Part shown: positions 13,401-29,093 of the stretch, in pieces
Numbering within the stretch: the stretch's first letter is position 1
Layout: every line of letters begins with the position of its first letter
Notes under the pieces: generated by a model
Seen by the model: the letters and a program-made list of their open reading frames with translations, nothing else
Told to the model about the DNA's origin: nothing
Databases searched by the model: none
Position numbers and translations under genes: made by a program
Source of the DNA: Crossaster papposus
Lineage: Eukaryota > Echinodermata > Asteroidea > Velatida > Solasteridae
Length of the DNA: 64,000 nucleotides
Assembly (NCBI GenBank): GCA_037893245.1
Contig: JBAIAA010000602.1
Span: 1 to 64,000, forward strand
Reading direction: 5' to 3'

Positions 13401-16400
13401 CGGCCTGACCTAATAGCTAAGCTGGATAGAATCCACGGTATTCATATAATAATAATAATTGGGGAGGCTAATCATCCTTACTCGCAGCTGGTGTGCTGAA
13501 TTGCGAAGGATGCAAGTGACACCCAATGACTTTTCATGTGTCACGTCACATTAAAGAACCATTTTTTCAAAAGAACCTAAAAACAAATGTAAACATTGGT
13601 TTTTATGTTGAGTATTTCCTAACGTTTCCAAAAATGTATAGTTTAGCAAATCTACACAAACAGTGAACGAAACTTTCAATATGTACATTATGAACCTTAC
13701 TTGGAGGCAAAGGCTTTACACACAAGCCACCCAACCCAATCCTATCGGCTTGATCTGTTAGCTAAGCTTGATAGAATCCAAGGTATTATATTCCCATCGA
13801 CCCAGTCCTATCGGCCTGACCTTAGCTAAGTTGGATAGAATCCAAGGTATTTATATTCCCATCGACCCAATCCTACCGGCCTGACCTAATAGCTAAGCTG
13901 GATAGAATCCATGGAAAATCCCAATCGACCCAATCCTATCGGCCTGACCTAATAGCTAAGCTTGATAGAATCCATGGTTTTCATAACCCCATCGACCCAA
14001 TCCTACCGGCCTGACCTAATAGCTAAGCTGGATAGAATCCACGGTATTCATATAATAATAATAATTGGGGAGGCTAATCATCCTTACTCGCAGCTGGTGT
14101 GCTGAATTGCGAAGGATGCAAGTGACACCCAATGACTTTTCATGTGTCACGTCACATTAAAGAACCATTTTTTCAAAAGAACCTAAAAACAAATGTAAAC
14201 ATTGGTTTTTATGTTGAGTATTTCCTAACGTTTCCAAAAATGTATAGTTTAGCAAATCTACACAAACAGTGAACGAAACTTTCAATATGTACATTATGAA
14301 CCTTACTTGGAGGCAAAGGCTTTACACACAAGCCACCCAACCCAATCCTATCGGCTTGATCTGTTAGCTAAGCTTGATAGAATCCAAGGTATTATATTCC
14401 CATCGACCCAGTCATATCGGCCTGACCTTAGCTAAGTTGGATAGAATCCAAGGTATTTATATTCCCATCGACCCAATCCTACCGGCCTGACCTAATAGCT
14501 AAGCTGGATAGAATCCATGGAAAATCCCAATCGACCCAATCCTATCGGCCTGACCTAATAGCTAAGCTTGATAGAATCCATGGTTTTCATAACCCCATCG
14601 ACCCATTCCTACCGGCCTGACCTAATAGCTAAGCTGGATAGAATCCACGGTATTCATATAATAATAATAATTGGGGAGGCTAATCATCCTTACTCGCAGC
14701 TGGTGTGCTGAATTGCGAAGGATGCAAGTGACACCCAATGACTTTTCATGTGTCACGTCACATTAAAGAACCATTTTTTCAAAAGAACCTAAAAACAAAT
14801 GTAAACATTGGTTTTTATGTTGAGTATTTCCTAACGTTTCCAAAAATGTATAGTTTAGCAAATCTACACAAACAGTGAACGAAACTTTCAATATGTACAT
14901 TATGAACCTTACTTGGAGGCAAAGGCTTTACACACAAGCCACCCAACCCAATCCTATCGGCTTGATCTGTTAGCTAAGCTTGATAGAATCCAAGGTATTA
15001 TATTCCCATCGACCCAGTCCTATCGGCCTGACCTTAGCTAAGTTGGATAGAATCCAAGGTATTTATATTCCCATCGACCCAATCCTACCGGCCTGACCTA
15101 ATAGCTAAGCTGGATAGAATCCATGGAAAATCCCAATCGACCCAATCCTATCGGCCTGACCTAATAGCTAAGCTTGATAGAATCCATGGTTTTCATAACC
15201 CCATCGACCCAATCCTACCGGCCTGACCTAATAGCTAAGCTGGATAGAATCCACGGTATTCATATAATAATAATAATTGGGGAGGCTAATCATCCTTACT
15301 CGCAGCTGGTGTGCTGAATTGCGAAGGATGCAAGTGACACCCAATGACTTTTCATGTGTCACGTCACATTAAAGAACCATTTTTTCAAAAGAACCTAAAA
15401 ACAAATGTAAACATTGGTTTTTATGTTGAGTATTTCCTAACGTTTCCAAAAATGTATAGTTTAGCAAATCTACACAAACAGTGAACGAAACTTTCAATAT
15501 GTACATTATGAACCTTACTTGGAGGCAAAGGCTTTACACACAAGCCACCCAACCCAATCCTATCGGCTTGATCTGTTAGCTAAGCTTGATAGAATCCAAG
15601 GTATTATATTCCCATCGACCCAGTCCTATCGGCCTGACCTTAGCTAAGTTGGATAGAATCCAAGGTATTTATATTCCCATCGACCCAATCCTACCGGCCT
15701 GACCTAATAGCTAAGCTGGATAGAATCCATGGAAAATCCCAATCGACCCAATCCTATCGGCCTGACCTAATAGCTAAGCTTGATAGAATCCATGGTTTTC
15801 ATAACCCCATCGACCCAATCCTACCGGCCTGACCTAATAGCTAAGCTGGATAGAATCCACGGTATTCATATAATAATAATAATTGGGGAGGCTAATCATC
15901 CTTACTCGCAGCTGGTGTGCTGAATTGCGAAGGATGCAAGTGACACCCAATGACTTTTCATGTGTCACGTCACATTAAAGAACCATTTTTTCAAAAGAAC
16001 CTAAAAACAAATGTAAACATTGGTTTTTATGTTGAGTATTTCCTAACGTTTCCAAAAATGTATAGTTTAGCAAATCTACACAAACAGTGAACGAAACTTT
16101 CAATATGTACATTATGAACCTTACTTGGAGGCAAAGGCTTTACACACAAGCCACCCAACCCAATCCTATCGGCTTGATCTGTTAGCTAAGCTTGATAGAA
16201 TCCAAGGTATTATATTCCCATCGACCCAGTCCTATCGGCCTGACCTTAGCTAAGTTGGATAGAATCCAAGGTATTTATATTCCCATCGACCCAATCCTAC
16301 CGGCCTGACCTAATAGCTAAGCTGGATAGAATCCATGGAAAATCCCAATCGACCCAATCCTATCGGCATGACCTAATAGCTAAGCTTGATAGAATCCATG

Positions 16401-19400
16401 GTTTTCATAACCCCATCGACCCATTCCTACCGGCCTGACCTAATAGCTAAGCTGGATAGAATCCACGGTATTCATATAATAATAATAATTGGGGAGGCTA
16501 ATCATCCTTACTCGCAGCTGGTGTGCTGAATTGCGAAGGATGCAAGTGACACCCAATGACTTTTCATGTGTCACGTCACATTAAAGAACCATTTTTTCAA
16601 AAGAACCTAAAAACAAATGTAAACATTGGTTTTTATGTTGAGTATTTCCTAACGTTTCCAAAAATGTATAGTTTAGCAAATCTACACAAACAGTGAACGA
16701 AACTTTCAATATGTACATTATGAACCTTACTTGGAGGCAAAGGCTTTACACACAAGCCACCCAACCCAATCCTATCGGCTTGATCTGTTAGCTAAGCTTG
16801 ATAGAATCCAAGGTATTATATTCCCATCGACCCAGTCCTATCGGCCTGACCTTAGCTAAGTTGGATAGAATCCAAGGTATTTATATTCCCATCGACCCAA
16901 TCCTACCGGCCTGACCTAATAGCTAAGCTGGATAGAATCCATGGAAAATCCCAATCGACCCAATCCTATCGGCCTGACCTAATAGCTAAGCTTGATAGAA
17001 TCCATGGTTTTCATAACCCCATCGACCCAATCCTACCGGCCTGACCTAATAGCTAAGCTGGATAGAATCCACGGTATTCATATAATAATAATAATTGGGG
17101 AGGCTAATCATCCTTACTCGCAGCTGGTGTGCTGAATTGCGAAGGATGCAAGTGACACCCAATGACTTTTCATGTGTCACGTCACATTAAAGAACCATTT
17201 TTTCAAAAGAACCTAAAAACAAATGTAAACATTGGTTTTTATGTTGAGTATTTCCTAACGTTTCCAAAAATGTATAGTTTAGCAAATCTACACAAACAGT
17301 GAACGAAACTTTCAATATGTACATTATGAACCTTACTTGGAGGCAAAGGCTTTACACACAAGCCACCCAACCCAATCCTATCGGCTTGATCTGTTAGCTA
17401 AGCTTGATAGAATCCAAGGTATTATATTCCCATCGACCCAGTCCTATCGGCCTGACCTTAGCTAAGTTGGATAGAATCCAAGGTATTTATATTCCCATCG
17501 ACCCAATCCTACCGGCCTGACCTAATAGCTAAGCTGGATAGAATCCATGGAAAATCCCAATCGACCCAATCCTATCGGCCTGACCTAATAGCTAAGCTTG
17601 ATAGAATCCATGGTTTTCATAACCCCATCGACCCAATCCTACCGGCCTGACCTAATAGCTAAGCTGGATAGAATCCACGGTATTCATATAATAATAATAA
17701 TTGGGGAGGCTAATCATCCTTACTCGCAGCTGGTGTGCTGAATTGCGAAGGATGCAAGTGACACCCAATGACTTTTCATGTGTCACGTCACATTAAAGAA
17801 CCATTTTTTCAAAAGAACCTAAAAACAAATGTAAACATTGGTTTTTATGTTGAGTATTTCCTAACGTTTCCAAAAATGTATAGTTTAGCAAATCTACACA
17901 AACAGTGAACGAAACTTTCAATATGTACATTATGAACCTTACTTGGAGGCAAAGGCTTTACACACAAGCCACCCAACCCAATCCTATCGGCTTGATCTGT
18001 TAGCTAAGCTTGATAGAATCCAAGGTATTATATTCCCATCGACCCAGTCCTATCGGCCTGACCTTAGCTAAGTTGGATAGAATCCAAGGTATTTATATTC
18101 CCATCGACCCAATCCTACCGGCCTGACCTAATAGCTAAGCTGGATAGAATCCATGGAAAATCCCAATCGACCCAATCCTATCGGCCTGACCTAATAGCTA
18201 AGCTTGATAGAATCCATGGTTTTCATAACCCCATCGACCCAATCCTACCGGCCTGACCTAATAGCTAAGCTGGATAGAATCCACGGTATTCATATAATAA
18301 TAATAATAATTGGGGAGGCTAATCATCCTTACTCGCAGCTGGTGTGCTGAATTGCGAAGGATGCAAGTGACACCCAATGACTTTTCATGTGTCACGTCAC
18401 ATTAAAGAACCATTTTTTCAAAAGAACCTCAAAACAAATGTAAACATTGGTTTTTATGTTGAGTATTTCCTAACGTTTCCCAAAATGTATAGTTTAGCAA
18501 ATCTACACAAACAGTGAACGAAACTTTCAATATGTACATTATGAACCTTACTTGGAGGCAAAGGCTTTACACACAAGCCACCCAACCCAATCCTATCGGC
18601 TTGATCTGTTAGCTAAGCTTGATAGAATCCAAGGTATTATATTCCCATCGACCCAGTCCTATCGGCCTGACCTTAGCTAAGTTGGATAGAATCCAAGGTA
18701 TTTATATTCCCATCGACCCAATCCTACCGGCCTGACCTAATAGCTAAGCTGGATAGAATCCATGGAAAATCCCAATCGACCCAATCCTATCGGCCTGACC
18801 TAATAGCTAAGCTTGATAGAATCCATGGTTTTCATAACCCCATCGACCCAATCCTACCGGCCTGACCTAATAGCTAAGCTGGATAGAATCCACGGTATTC
18901 ATATAATAATAATAATTGGGGAGGCTAATCATCCTTACTCGCAGCTGGTGTGCTGAATTGCGAAGGATGCAAGTGACACCCAATGACTTTTCATGTGTCA
19001 CGTCACATTAAAGAACCATTTTTTCAAAAGAACCTAAAAACAAATGTAAACATTGGTTTTTATGTTTAGTATTTCCTAACGTTTCCAAAAATGTATAGTT
19101 TAGCAAATCTACACAAACAGTGAACGAAACTTTCAATATGTACATTATGAACCTTACTTGGAGGCAAAGGCTTTACACACAAGCCACCCAACCCAATCCT
19201 ATCGGCTTGATCTGTTAGCTAAGCTTGATAGAATCCAAGGTATTATATTCCCATCGACCCAGTCCTATCGGCCTGACCTTAGCTAAGTTGGATAGAATCC
19301 AAGGTATTTATATTCCCATCGACCCAATCCTACCGGCCTGACCTAATAGCTAAGCTGGATAGAATCCATGGAAAATCCCAATCGACCCAATCCTATCGGC

Positions 19401-21409
19401 CTGACCTAATAGCTAAGCTTGATAGAATCCATGGTTTTCATAACCCCATCGACCCAATCCTACCGGCCTGACCTAATAGCTAAGCTGGATAGAATCCACG
19501 GTATTCATATAATAATAATAATTGGGGAGGCTAATCATCCTTACTCGCAGCTGGTGTGCTGAATTGCGAAGGATGCAAGTGACACCCAATGACTTTTCAT
19601 GTGTCACGTCACATTAAAGAACCATTTTTTCAAAAGAACCTAAAAACAAATGTAAACATTGGTTTTTATGTTTAGTATTTCCTAACGTTTCCAAAAATGT
19701 ATAGTTTAGCAAATCTACACAAACAGTGAACGAAACTTTCAATATGTACATTATGAACCTTACTTGGAGGCAAAGGCTTTACACACAAGCCACCCAACCC
19801 AATCCTATCGGCTTGATCTGTTAGCTAAGCTTGATAGAATCCAAGGTATTATATTCCCATCGACCCAGTCCTATCGGCCTGACCTTAGCTAAGTTGGATA
19901 GAATCCAAGGTATTTATATTCCCATCGACCCAATCCTACCGGCCTGACCTAATAGCTAAGCTGGATAGAATCCATGGAAAATCCCAATCGACCCAATCCT
20001 ATCGGCCTGACCTAATAGCTAAGCTTGATAGAATCCATGGTTTTCATAACCCCATCGACCCAATCCTACCGGCCTGACCTAATAGCTAAGCTGGATAGAA
20101 TATACGGTATTCATATAATAATAATAATTGGGGAGGCTAATCATCCTTACTCGCAGCTGGTGTGCTGAATTGCGAAGGATGCAAGTGACACCCAATGACT
20201 TTTCATGTGTCACGTCACATTAAAGAACCATTTTTTCAAAAGAACCTAAAAACAAATGTAAACATTGGTTTTTATGTTGAGTATTTCCTAACGTTTCCAA
20301 AAATGTATAGTTTAGCAAATCTACACAAACAGTGAACGAAACTTTCAATATGTACATTATGAACCTTACTTGGAGGCAAAGGCTTTATACACACAAGCCA
20401 CCCAACCCAATCCTATCGGCTTGATCTGTTAGCTAAGCTTGATAGAATCCAAGGTATTATATTCCCATCGACCCAGTCCTATCGGCCTGACCTTAGCTAA
20501 GTTGGATAGAATCCAAGGTATTTATATTCCCATCGACCCAATCCTACCGGCCTGACCTAATAGCTAAGCTGGATAGAATCCATGGAAAATCCCAATCGAC
20601 CCAATCCTATCGGCCTGACCTAATAGCTAAGCTTGATAGAATCCATGGTTTTCATAACCCCATCGACCCAATCCTACCGGCCTGACCTAATAGCTAAGCT
20701 GGATAGAATCCACGGTATTCATATAATAATAATAATTGGGGCGGCTAATCATCCTTACTCGCAGCTGGTGTGCTGAATTGCGAAGGATGCAAGTGACACC
20801 CAATGACTTTTCATGTGTCACGTCACATTAAAGAACCATTTTTTCAAAAGAACCTAAAAACAAATGTAAACATTGGTTTTTATGTTGAGTATTTCCTAAC
20901 GTTTCCAAAAATGTATAGTTTAGCAAATCTACACAAACAGTGAACGAAACTTTCAATATGTACATTATGAACCTTACTTGGAGGCAAAGGCTTTACACAC
21001 AAGCCACCCAACCCAATCCTATCGGCTTGATCTGTTAGCTAAGCTTGATAGAATCCAAGGTATTATATTCCCATCGACCCAGTCCTATCGGCCTGACCTT
21101 AGCTAAGTTGGATAGAATCCAAGGTATTTATATTCCCATCGACCCAATCCTACCGGCCTGACCTAATAGCTAAGCTGGATAGAATCCATGGAAAATCCCA
21201 ATCGACCCAATCCTATCGGCCTGACCTAATAGCTAAGCTTGATAGAATCCATGGTTTTCATAACCCCATCGACCCAATCCTACCGGCCTGACCTAATAGC
21301 TAAGCTGGATAGAATCCACGGTATTCATATAATAATAATAATTGGGGAGGCTAATCATCCTTACTCGCAGCTGGTGTGCTGAATTGCGAAGGATGCAAGT
21401 GACACCCAA

Positions 21410-21948
21410 TGACTTTTCATGTGTCACGTCACATTAAAGAACCATTTTTTCAAAAGAACCTAAAAACAAATGTAAACATTGGTTTTTATGTTGAGTATTT
21501 CCTAACGTTTCCAAAAATGTATAGTTTAGCAAATCTACACAAACAGTGAACGAAACTTTCAATATGTACATTATGAACCTTACTTGGAGGCAAAGGCTTT
21601 ACACACAAGCCACCCAACCCAATCCTATCGGCTTGATCTGTTAGCTAAGCTTGATAGAATCCAAGGTATTATATTCCCATCGACCCAGTCCTATCGGCCT
21701 GACCTTAGCTAAGTTGGATAGAATCCAAGGTATTTATATTCCCATCGACCCAATCCTACCGGCCTGACCTAATAGCTAAGCTGGATAGAATCCATGGAAA
21801 ATCCCAATCGACCCAATCCTATCGGCCTGACCTAATAGCTAAGCTGGATAGAATCCACGGTATTCATATAATAATAATAATTGGGGAGGCTAATCATCCT
21901 TACTCGCAGCTGGTGTGCTGAATTGCGAAGGATGCAAGTGACACCCAA
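21410..21948 (+). repeat. Shortened 539-bp monomer, one subrepeat lost
   Basis: The fourth subrepeat passes directly into the fifth, so the 'tggttttcataacccc' junction is missing and the monomer is 67 bases short. This is the expected product of out-of-register recombination or slippage between neighbouring subrepeats. The next monomer (21949) also lacks three bases in the 'ttactcgcagc' segment. Confidence 0.9.
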
Positions 21949-24900
21949 TGACTTTTCATGTGTCACGTCACATTAAAGAACCATTTTTTCAAAAGAACCT
22001 AAAAACAAATGTAAACATTGGTTTTTATGTTGAGTATTTCCTAACGTTTCCAAAAATGTATAGTTTAGCAAATCTACACAAACAGTGAACGAAACTTTCA
22101 ATATGTACATTATGAACCTTACTTGGAGGCAAAGGCTTTACACACAAGCCACCCAACCCAATCCTATCGGCTTGATCTGTTAGCTAAGCTTGATAGAATC
22201 CAAGGTATTATATTCCCATCGACCCAGTCCTATCGGCCTGACCTTAGCTAAGTTGGATAGAATCCAAGGTATTTATATTCCCATCGACCCAATCCTACCG
22301 GCCTGACCTAATAGCTAAGCTGGATAGAATCCATGGAAAATCCCAATCGACCCAATCCTATCGGCCTGACCTAATAGCTAAGCTTGATAGAATCTATGGT
22401 TTTCATAACCCCATCGACCCAATCCTACCGGCCTGACCTAATAGCTAAGCTGGATAGAATCCACGGTATTCATATAATAATAATAATTGGGGAGGCTAAT
22501 CATCCTTACTAGCTGGTGTGCTGAATTGCGAAGGATGCAAGTGACACCCAATGACTTTTCATGTGTCACGTCACATTAAAGAACCATTTTTTCAAAAGAA
22601 CCTAAAAACAAATGTAAACATTGGTTTTTATGTTGAGTATTTCCTAACGTTTCCAAAAATGTATAGTTTAGCAAATCTACACAAACAGTGAACGAAACTT
22701 TCAATATGTACATTATGAACCTTACTTGGAGGCAAAGGCTTTACACACAAGCCACCCAACCCAATCCTATCGGCTTGATCTGTTAGCTAAGCTTGATAGA
22801 ATCCAAGGTATTATATTCCCATCGACCCAGTCCTATCGGCCTGACCTTAGCTAAGTTGGATAGAATCCAAGGTATTTATATTCCCATCGACCCAATCCTA
22901 CCGGCCTGACCTAATAGCTAAGCTGGATAGAATCCATGGAAAATCCCAATCGACCCAATCCTATCGGCCTGACCTAATAGCTAAGCTTGATAGAATCCAT
23001 GGTTTTCATAACCCCATCGACCCAATCCTACCGGCCTGACCTAATAGCTAAGCTGGATAGAATCCACGGTATTCATATAATAATAATAATTGGGGAGGCT
23101 AATCATCCTTACTCGCAGCTGGTGTGCTGAATTGCGAAGGATGCAAGTGACACCCAATGACTTTTCATGTGTCACATCACATTAAAGAACCATTTTTTCA
23201 AAAGAACCTAAAAACAAATGTAAACATTGGTTTTTATGTTGAGTATTTCCTAACGTTTCCAAAAATGTATAGTTTAGCAAATCTACACAAACAGTGAACG
23301 AAACTTTCAATATGTACATTATGAACCTTACTTGGAGGCAAAGGCTTTACACACAAGCCACCCAACCCAATCCTATCGGCTTGATCTGTTAGCTAAGCTT
23401 GATAGAATCCAAGGTATTATATTCCCATCGACCCAGTCCTATCGGCCTGACCTTAGCTAAGTTGGATAGAATCCAAGGTATTTATATTCCCATCGACCCA
23501 ATCCTACCGGCCTGACCTAATAGCTAAGCTGGATAGAATCCATGGAAAATCCCAATCGACCCAATCCTATCGGCCTGACCTAATAGCTAAGCTTGATAGA
23601 ATCCATGGTTTTCATAACCCCATCGACCCAATCCTACCGGCCTGACCTAATAGCTAAGCTGGATAGAATCCACGGTATTCATATAATAATAATAATTGGG
23701 GAGGCTAATCATCCTTACTCGCAGCTGGTGTGCTGAATTGCGAAGGATGCAAGTGACACCCAATGACTTTTCATGTGTCACGTCACATTAAAGAACCATT
23801 TTTTCAAAAGAACCTAAAAACAAATGTAAACATTGGTTTTTATGTTGAGTATTTCCTAACGTTTCCAAAAATGTATAGTTTAGCAAATCTACACAAACAG
23901 TGAACGAAACTTTCAATATGTACATTATGAACCTTACTTGGAGGCAAAGGCTTTACACACAAGCCACCCAACCCAATCCTATCGGCTTGATCTGTTAGCT
24001 AAGCTTGATAGAATCCAAGGTATTATATTCCCATCGACCCAGTCCTATCGGCCTGACCTTAGCTAAGTTGGATAGAATCCAAGGTATTTATTCCCATCGA
24101 CCCAATCCTACCGGCCTGACCTAATAGCTAAGCTGGATAGAATCCATGGAAAATCCCAATCGACCCAATCCTATCGGCCTGACCTAATAGCTAAGCTTGA
24201 TAGAATCCATGGTTTTCATAACCCCATCGACCCAATCCTACCGGCCTGACCTAATAGCTAAGCTGGATAGAATCCACGGTATTCATATAATAATAATAAT
24301 TGGGGAGGCTAATCATCCTTACTCGCAGCTGGTGTGCTGAATTGCGAAGGATGCAAGTGACACCCAATGACTTTTCATGTGTCACGTCACATTAAAGAAC
24401 CATTTTTTCAAAAGAACCTAAAAACAAATGTAAACATTGGTTTTTCATGTTGAGTATTTCCTAACGTTTCCAAAAATGTATAGTTTAGCAAATCTACACA
24501 AACAGTGAACGAAACTTTCAATATGTACATTATGAACCTTACTTGGAGGCAAAGGCTTTACACACAAGCCACCCAACCCAATCCTATCGGCTTGATCTGT
24601 TAGCTAAGCTTGATAGAATCCAAGGTATTATATTCCCATCGACCCAGTCCTATCGGCCTGACCTTAGCTAAGTTGGATAGAATCCAAGGTATTTATATTC
24701 CCATCGACCCAATCCTACCGGCCTGACCTAATAGCTAAGCTGGATAGAATCCATGGAAAATCCCAATCGACCCAATCCTATCGGCCTGACCTAATAGCTA
24801 AGCTTGATAGAATCCAAGGTTTTCATAACCCCATCGACCCAATCCTACCGGCCTGACCTAATAGCTAAGCTGGATAGAATCCACGGTATTCATATAATAA

Positions 24901-27900
24901 TAATAATTGGGGAGGCTAATCATCCTTACTCGCAGCTGGTGTGCTGAATTGCGAAGGATGCAAGTGACACCCAATGACTTTTCATGTGTCACGTCACATT
25001 AAAGAACCATTTTTTCAAAAGAACCTAAAAACAAATGTAAACATTGGTTTTTATGTTGAGTATTTCCTAACGTTTCCAAAAATGTATAGTTTAGCAAATC
25101 TACACAAACAGTGAACGAAACTTTCAATATGTACATTATGAACCTTACTTGGAGGCAAAGGCTTTACACACAAGCCACCCAACCCAATCCTATCGGCTTG
25201 ATCTGTTAGCTAAGCTTGATAGAATCCAAGGTATTATATTCCCATCGACCCAGTCCTATCGGCCTGACCTTAGCTAAGTTGGATAGAATCCAAGGTATTT
25301 ATATTCCCATCGACCCAATCCTACCGGCCTGACCTAATAGCTAAGCTGGATAGAATCCATGGAAAATCCCAATCGACCCAATCCTATCGGCCTGACCTAA
25401 TAGCTAAGCTTGATAGAATCCATGGTTTTCATAACCCCATCGACCCAATCCTACCGGCCTGACCTAATAGCTAAGCTGGATAGAATCCACGGTATTCATA
25501 TAATAATAATAATTGGGGAGGCTAATCATCCTTACTCGCAGCTGGTGTGCTGAATTGCGAAGGATGCAAGTGACACCCAATGACTTTTCATGTGTCACGG
25601 CACATTAAAGAACCATTTTTTCAAAAGAACCTAAAAACAAATGTAAACATTGGTTTTTATGTTGAGTATTTCCTAACGTTTCCAAAAATGTATAGTTTAG
25701 CAAATCTACACAAACAGTGAACGAAACTTTCAATATGTACATTATGAACCTTACTTGGAGGCAAAGGCTTTACACACAAGCCACCCAACCCAATCTTATC
25801 GGCTTGATCTGTTAGCTAAGCTTGATAGAATCCAAGGTATTATATTCCCATCGACCCAGTCCTATCGGCCTGACCTTAGCTAAGTTGGATAGAATCCAAG
25901 GTATTTATATTCCCATCGACCCAATCCTACCGGCCTGACCTAATAGCTAAGCTGGATAGAATCCATGGAAAATCCCAATCGACCCAATCCTATCGGCCTG
26001 ACCTAATAGCTAAGCTTGATAGAATCCATGGTTTTCATAACCCCATCGACCCAATCCTACCGGCCTGACCTAATAGCTAAGCTGGATAGAATCCACGGTA
26101 TTCATATAATAATAATAATTGGGGAGGCTAATCATCCTTACTCGCAGCTGGTGTGCTGAATTGCGAAGGATGCAAGTGACACCCAATGACTTTTCATGTG
26201 TCACGTCACATTAAAGAACCATTTTTTCAAAAGAACCTAAAAACAAATGTAAACATTGGTTTTTATGTTGAGTATTTCCTAACGTTTCCCAAAATGTATA
26301 GTTTAGTAAATCTACACAAACAGTGAACGAAACTTTCAATATGTACATTATGAACCTTACTTGGAGGCAAAGGCTTTACACACAAGCCACCCAACCCAAT
26401 CCTATCGGCTTGATCTGTTAGCTAAGCTTGATAGAATCCAAGGTATTATATTCCCATCGACCCAGTCCTATCGGCCTGACCTTAGCTAAGTTGGATAGAA
26501 TCCAAGGTATTTATAGTCCCATCGACCCAATCCTACCGGCCTGACCTAATAGCTAAGCTGGATAGAATCCATGGAAGATCCCAATCGACCCAATCCTATC
26601 GGCCTGACCTAATAGCTAAGCTTGATAGAATCCATGGTTTTCATAACCCCATCGACCCAATCCTACCGGCCTGACCTAATACTTTATAGCTAAGCTGGAT
26701 AGAATCCACGGTATTCATATAATAATAATAATTGGGGAGGCTAATCATCCTTACTCGCAGCTGGTGTGCTGAATTGCGAAGGATGCAAGTGACACCCAAT
26801 GACTTTTCATGTGTCACGTCACATTAAAGAACCATTTTTTCAAAAGAACCTAAAAACAAATGTAAACATTGGTTTTTATGTTGAGTATTTCCTAACGTTT
26901 CCAAAAATGTATAGTTTAGCAAATCTACACAAACAGTGAACGAAACTTTCAATATGTACATTATGAACCTTACTTGGAGGCAAAGGCTTTACACACAAGC
27001 CACCCAACCCAATCCTATCGGCTTGATCTGTTAGCTAAGCTTGATAGAATCCAAGGTATTATATTCCCATCGACCCAGTCCTATCGGCCTGACCTTAGCT
27101 AAGTTGGATAGAATCCAAGGTATTTATATTCCCATCGACCCAATCCTACCGGCCTGACCTAATAGCTAAGCTGGATAGAATCCATGGAAAATCCCAATCG
27201 ACCCAATCCTATCGGCCTGACCTAATAGCTAAGCTTGATAGAATCCATGGTTTTCATAACCCCATCGACCCAATCCTACCGGCCTGACCTAATAGCTAAG
27301 CTGGATAGAATCCACGGTATTCATATAATAATAATAATTGGGGAGGCTAATCATCCTTACTCGCAGCTGGTGTGCTGAATTGCGAAGGATGCAAGTGACA
27401 CCCAATGACTTTTCATGTGTCACGTCACATTAAAGAACCATTTTTTCAAAAGAACCTAAAAACAAATGTAAACATTGGTTTTTATGTTGAGTATTTCCTA
27501 ACGTTTCCAAAAATGTATAGTTTAGCAAATCTACACAAACAGTGAACGAAACTTTCAATATGTACATTATGAACCTTACTTGGAGGCAAAGGCTTTACAC
27601 ACAAGCCACCCAACCCAATCCTATCGGCTTGATCTGTTAGCTAAGCTTGATAGAATCCAAGGTATTATATTCCCATCGACCCAGTCCTATCGGCCTGACC
27701 TTAGCTAAGTTGGATAGAATCCAAGGTATTTATATTCCCATCGACCCAATCCTACCGGCCTGACCTAATAGCTAAGCTGGATAGAATCCATGGAAAATCC
27801 CAATCGACCCAATCCTATCGGCCTGACCTAATAGCTAAGCTTGATAGAATCCATGGTTTTCATAACCCCATCGACCCAATCCTACCGGCCTGACCTAATA

Positions 27901-28617
27901 GCTAAGCTGGATAGAATCCACGGTATTCATATAATAATAATAATTGGGGAGGCTAATCATCCTTACTCGCAGCTGGTGTGCTGAATTGCGAAGGATGCAA
28001 GTGACACCCAATGACTTTTCATGTGTCACGTCACATTAAAGAACCATTTTTTCAAAAGAACCTAAAAACAAATGTAAACATTGGTTTTTATGTTGAGTAT
28101 TTCCTAACGTTTCCAAAAATGTATAGTTTAGCAAATCTACACAAACAGTGAACGAAACTTTCAATATGTACATTATGAACCTTACTTGGAGGCAAAGGCT
28201 TTACACACAAGCCACCCAACCCAATCCTATCGGCTTGATCTGTTAGCTAAGCTTGATAGAATCCAAGGTATTATATTCCCATCGACCCAGTCCTATCGGC
28301 CTGACCTTAGCTAAGTTGGATAGAATCCAAGGTATTTATATTCCCATCGACCCAATCCTACCGGCCTGACCTAATAGCTAAGCTGGATAGAATCCATGGA
28401 AAATCCCAATCGACCCAATCCTATCGGCCTGACCTAATAGCTAAGCTTGATAGAATCCATGGTTTTCATAACCCCATCGACCCAATCCTACCGGCCTGAC
28501 CTAATAGCTAAGCTGGATAGAATCCACGGTATTCATATAATAATAATAATTGGGGAGGCTAATCATCCTTACTCGCAGCTGGTGTGCTGAATTGCGAAGG
28601 ATGCAAGTGACACCCAA

Positions 28618-29093
28618 TGACTTTTCATGTGTCACGTCACATTAAAGAACCATTTTTTCAAAAGAACCTAAAAACAAATGTAAACATTGGTTTTTATGTT
28701 GAGTATTTCCTAACGTTTCCAAAAATGTATAGTTTAGCAAATCTACACAAACAGTGAACGAAACTTTCAATATGTACATTATGAACCTTACTTGGAGGCA
28801 AAGGCTTTACACACAAGCCACCCAACCCAATCCTATCGGCTTGATCTGTTAGCTAAGCTTGATAGAATCCAAGGTATTATATTCCCATCGACCCAGTCCT
28901 ATCGGCCTGACCTTAGCTAAGTTGGATAGAATCCAAGGTATTTATATTCCCATCGACCCAATCCTACCGGCCTGACCTAATAGCTAAGCTGGATAGAATC
29001 CACGGTATTCATATAATAATAATAATTGGGGAGGCTAATCATCCTTACTCGCAGCTGGTGTGCTGAATTGCGAAGGATGCAAGTGACACCCAA
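28618..29093 (+). repeat. Shortened 476-bp monomer, two subrepeats lost (copy A)
   Basis: The third subrepeat joins directly to the 'cacggtattcat' end of the fifth, removing 130 bases. The following monomer carries a 'ggatacaatcc' variant. The same deletion followed by the same variant is found at 32124, so the two are copies of one event spread by block duplication. Confidence 0.9.
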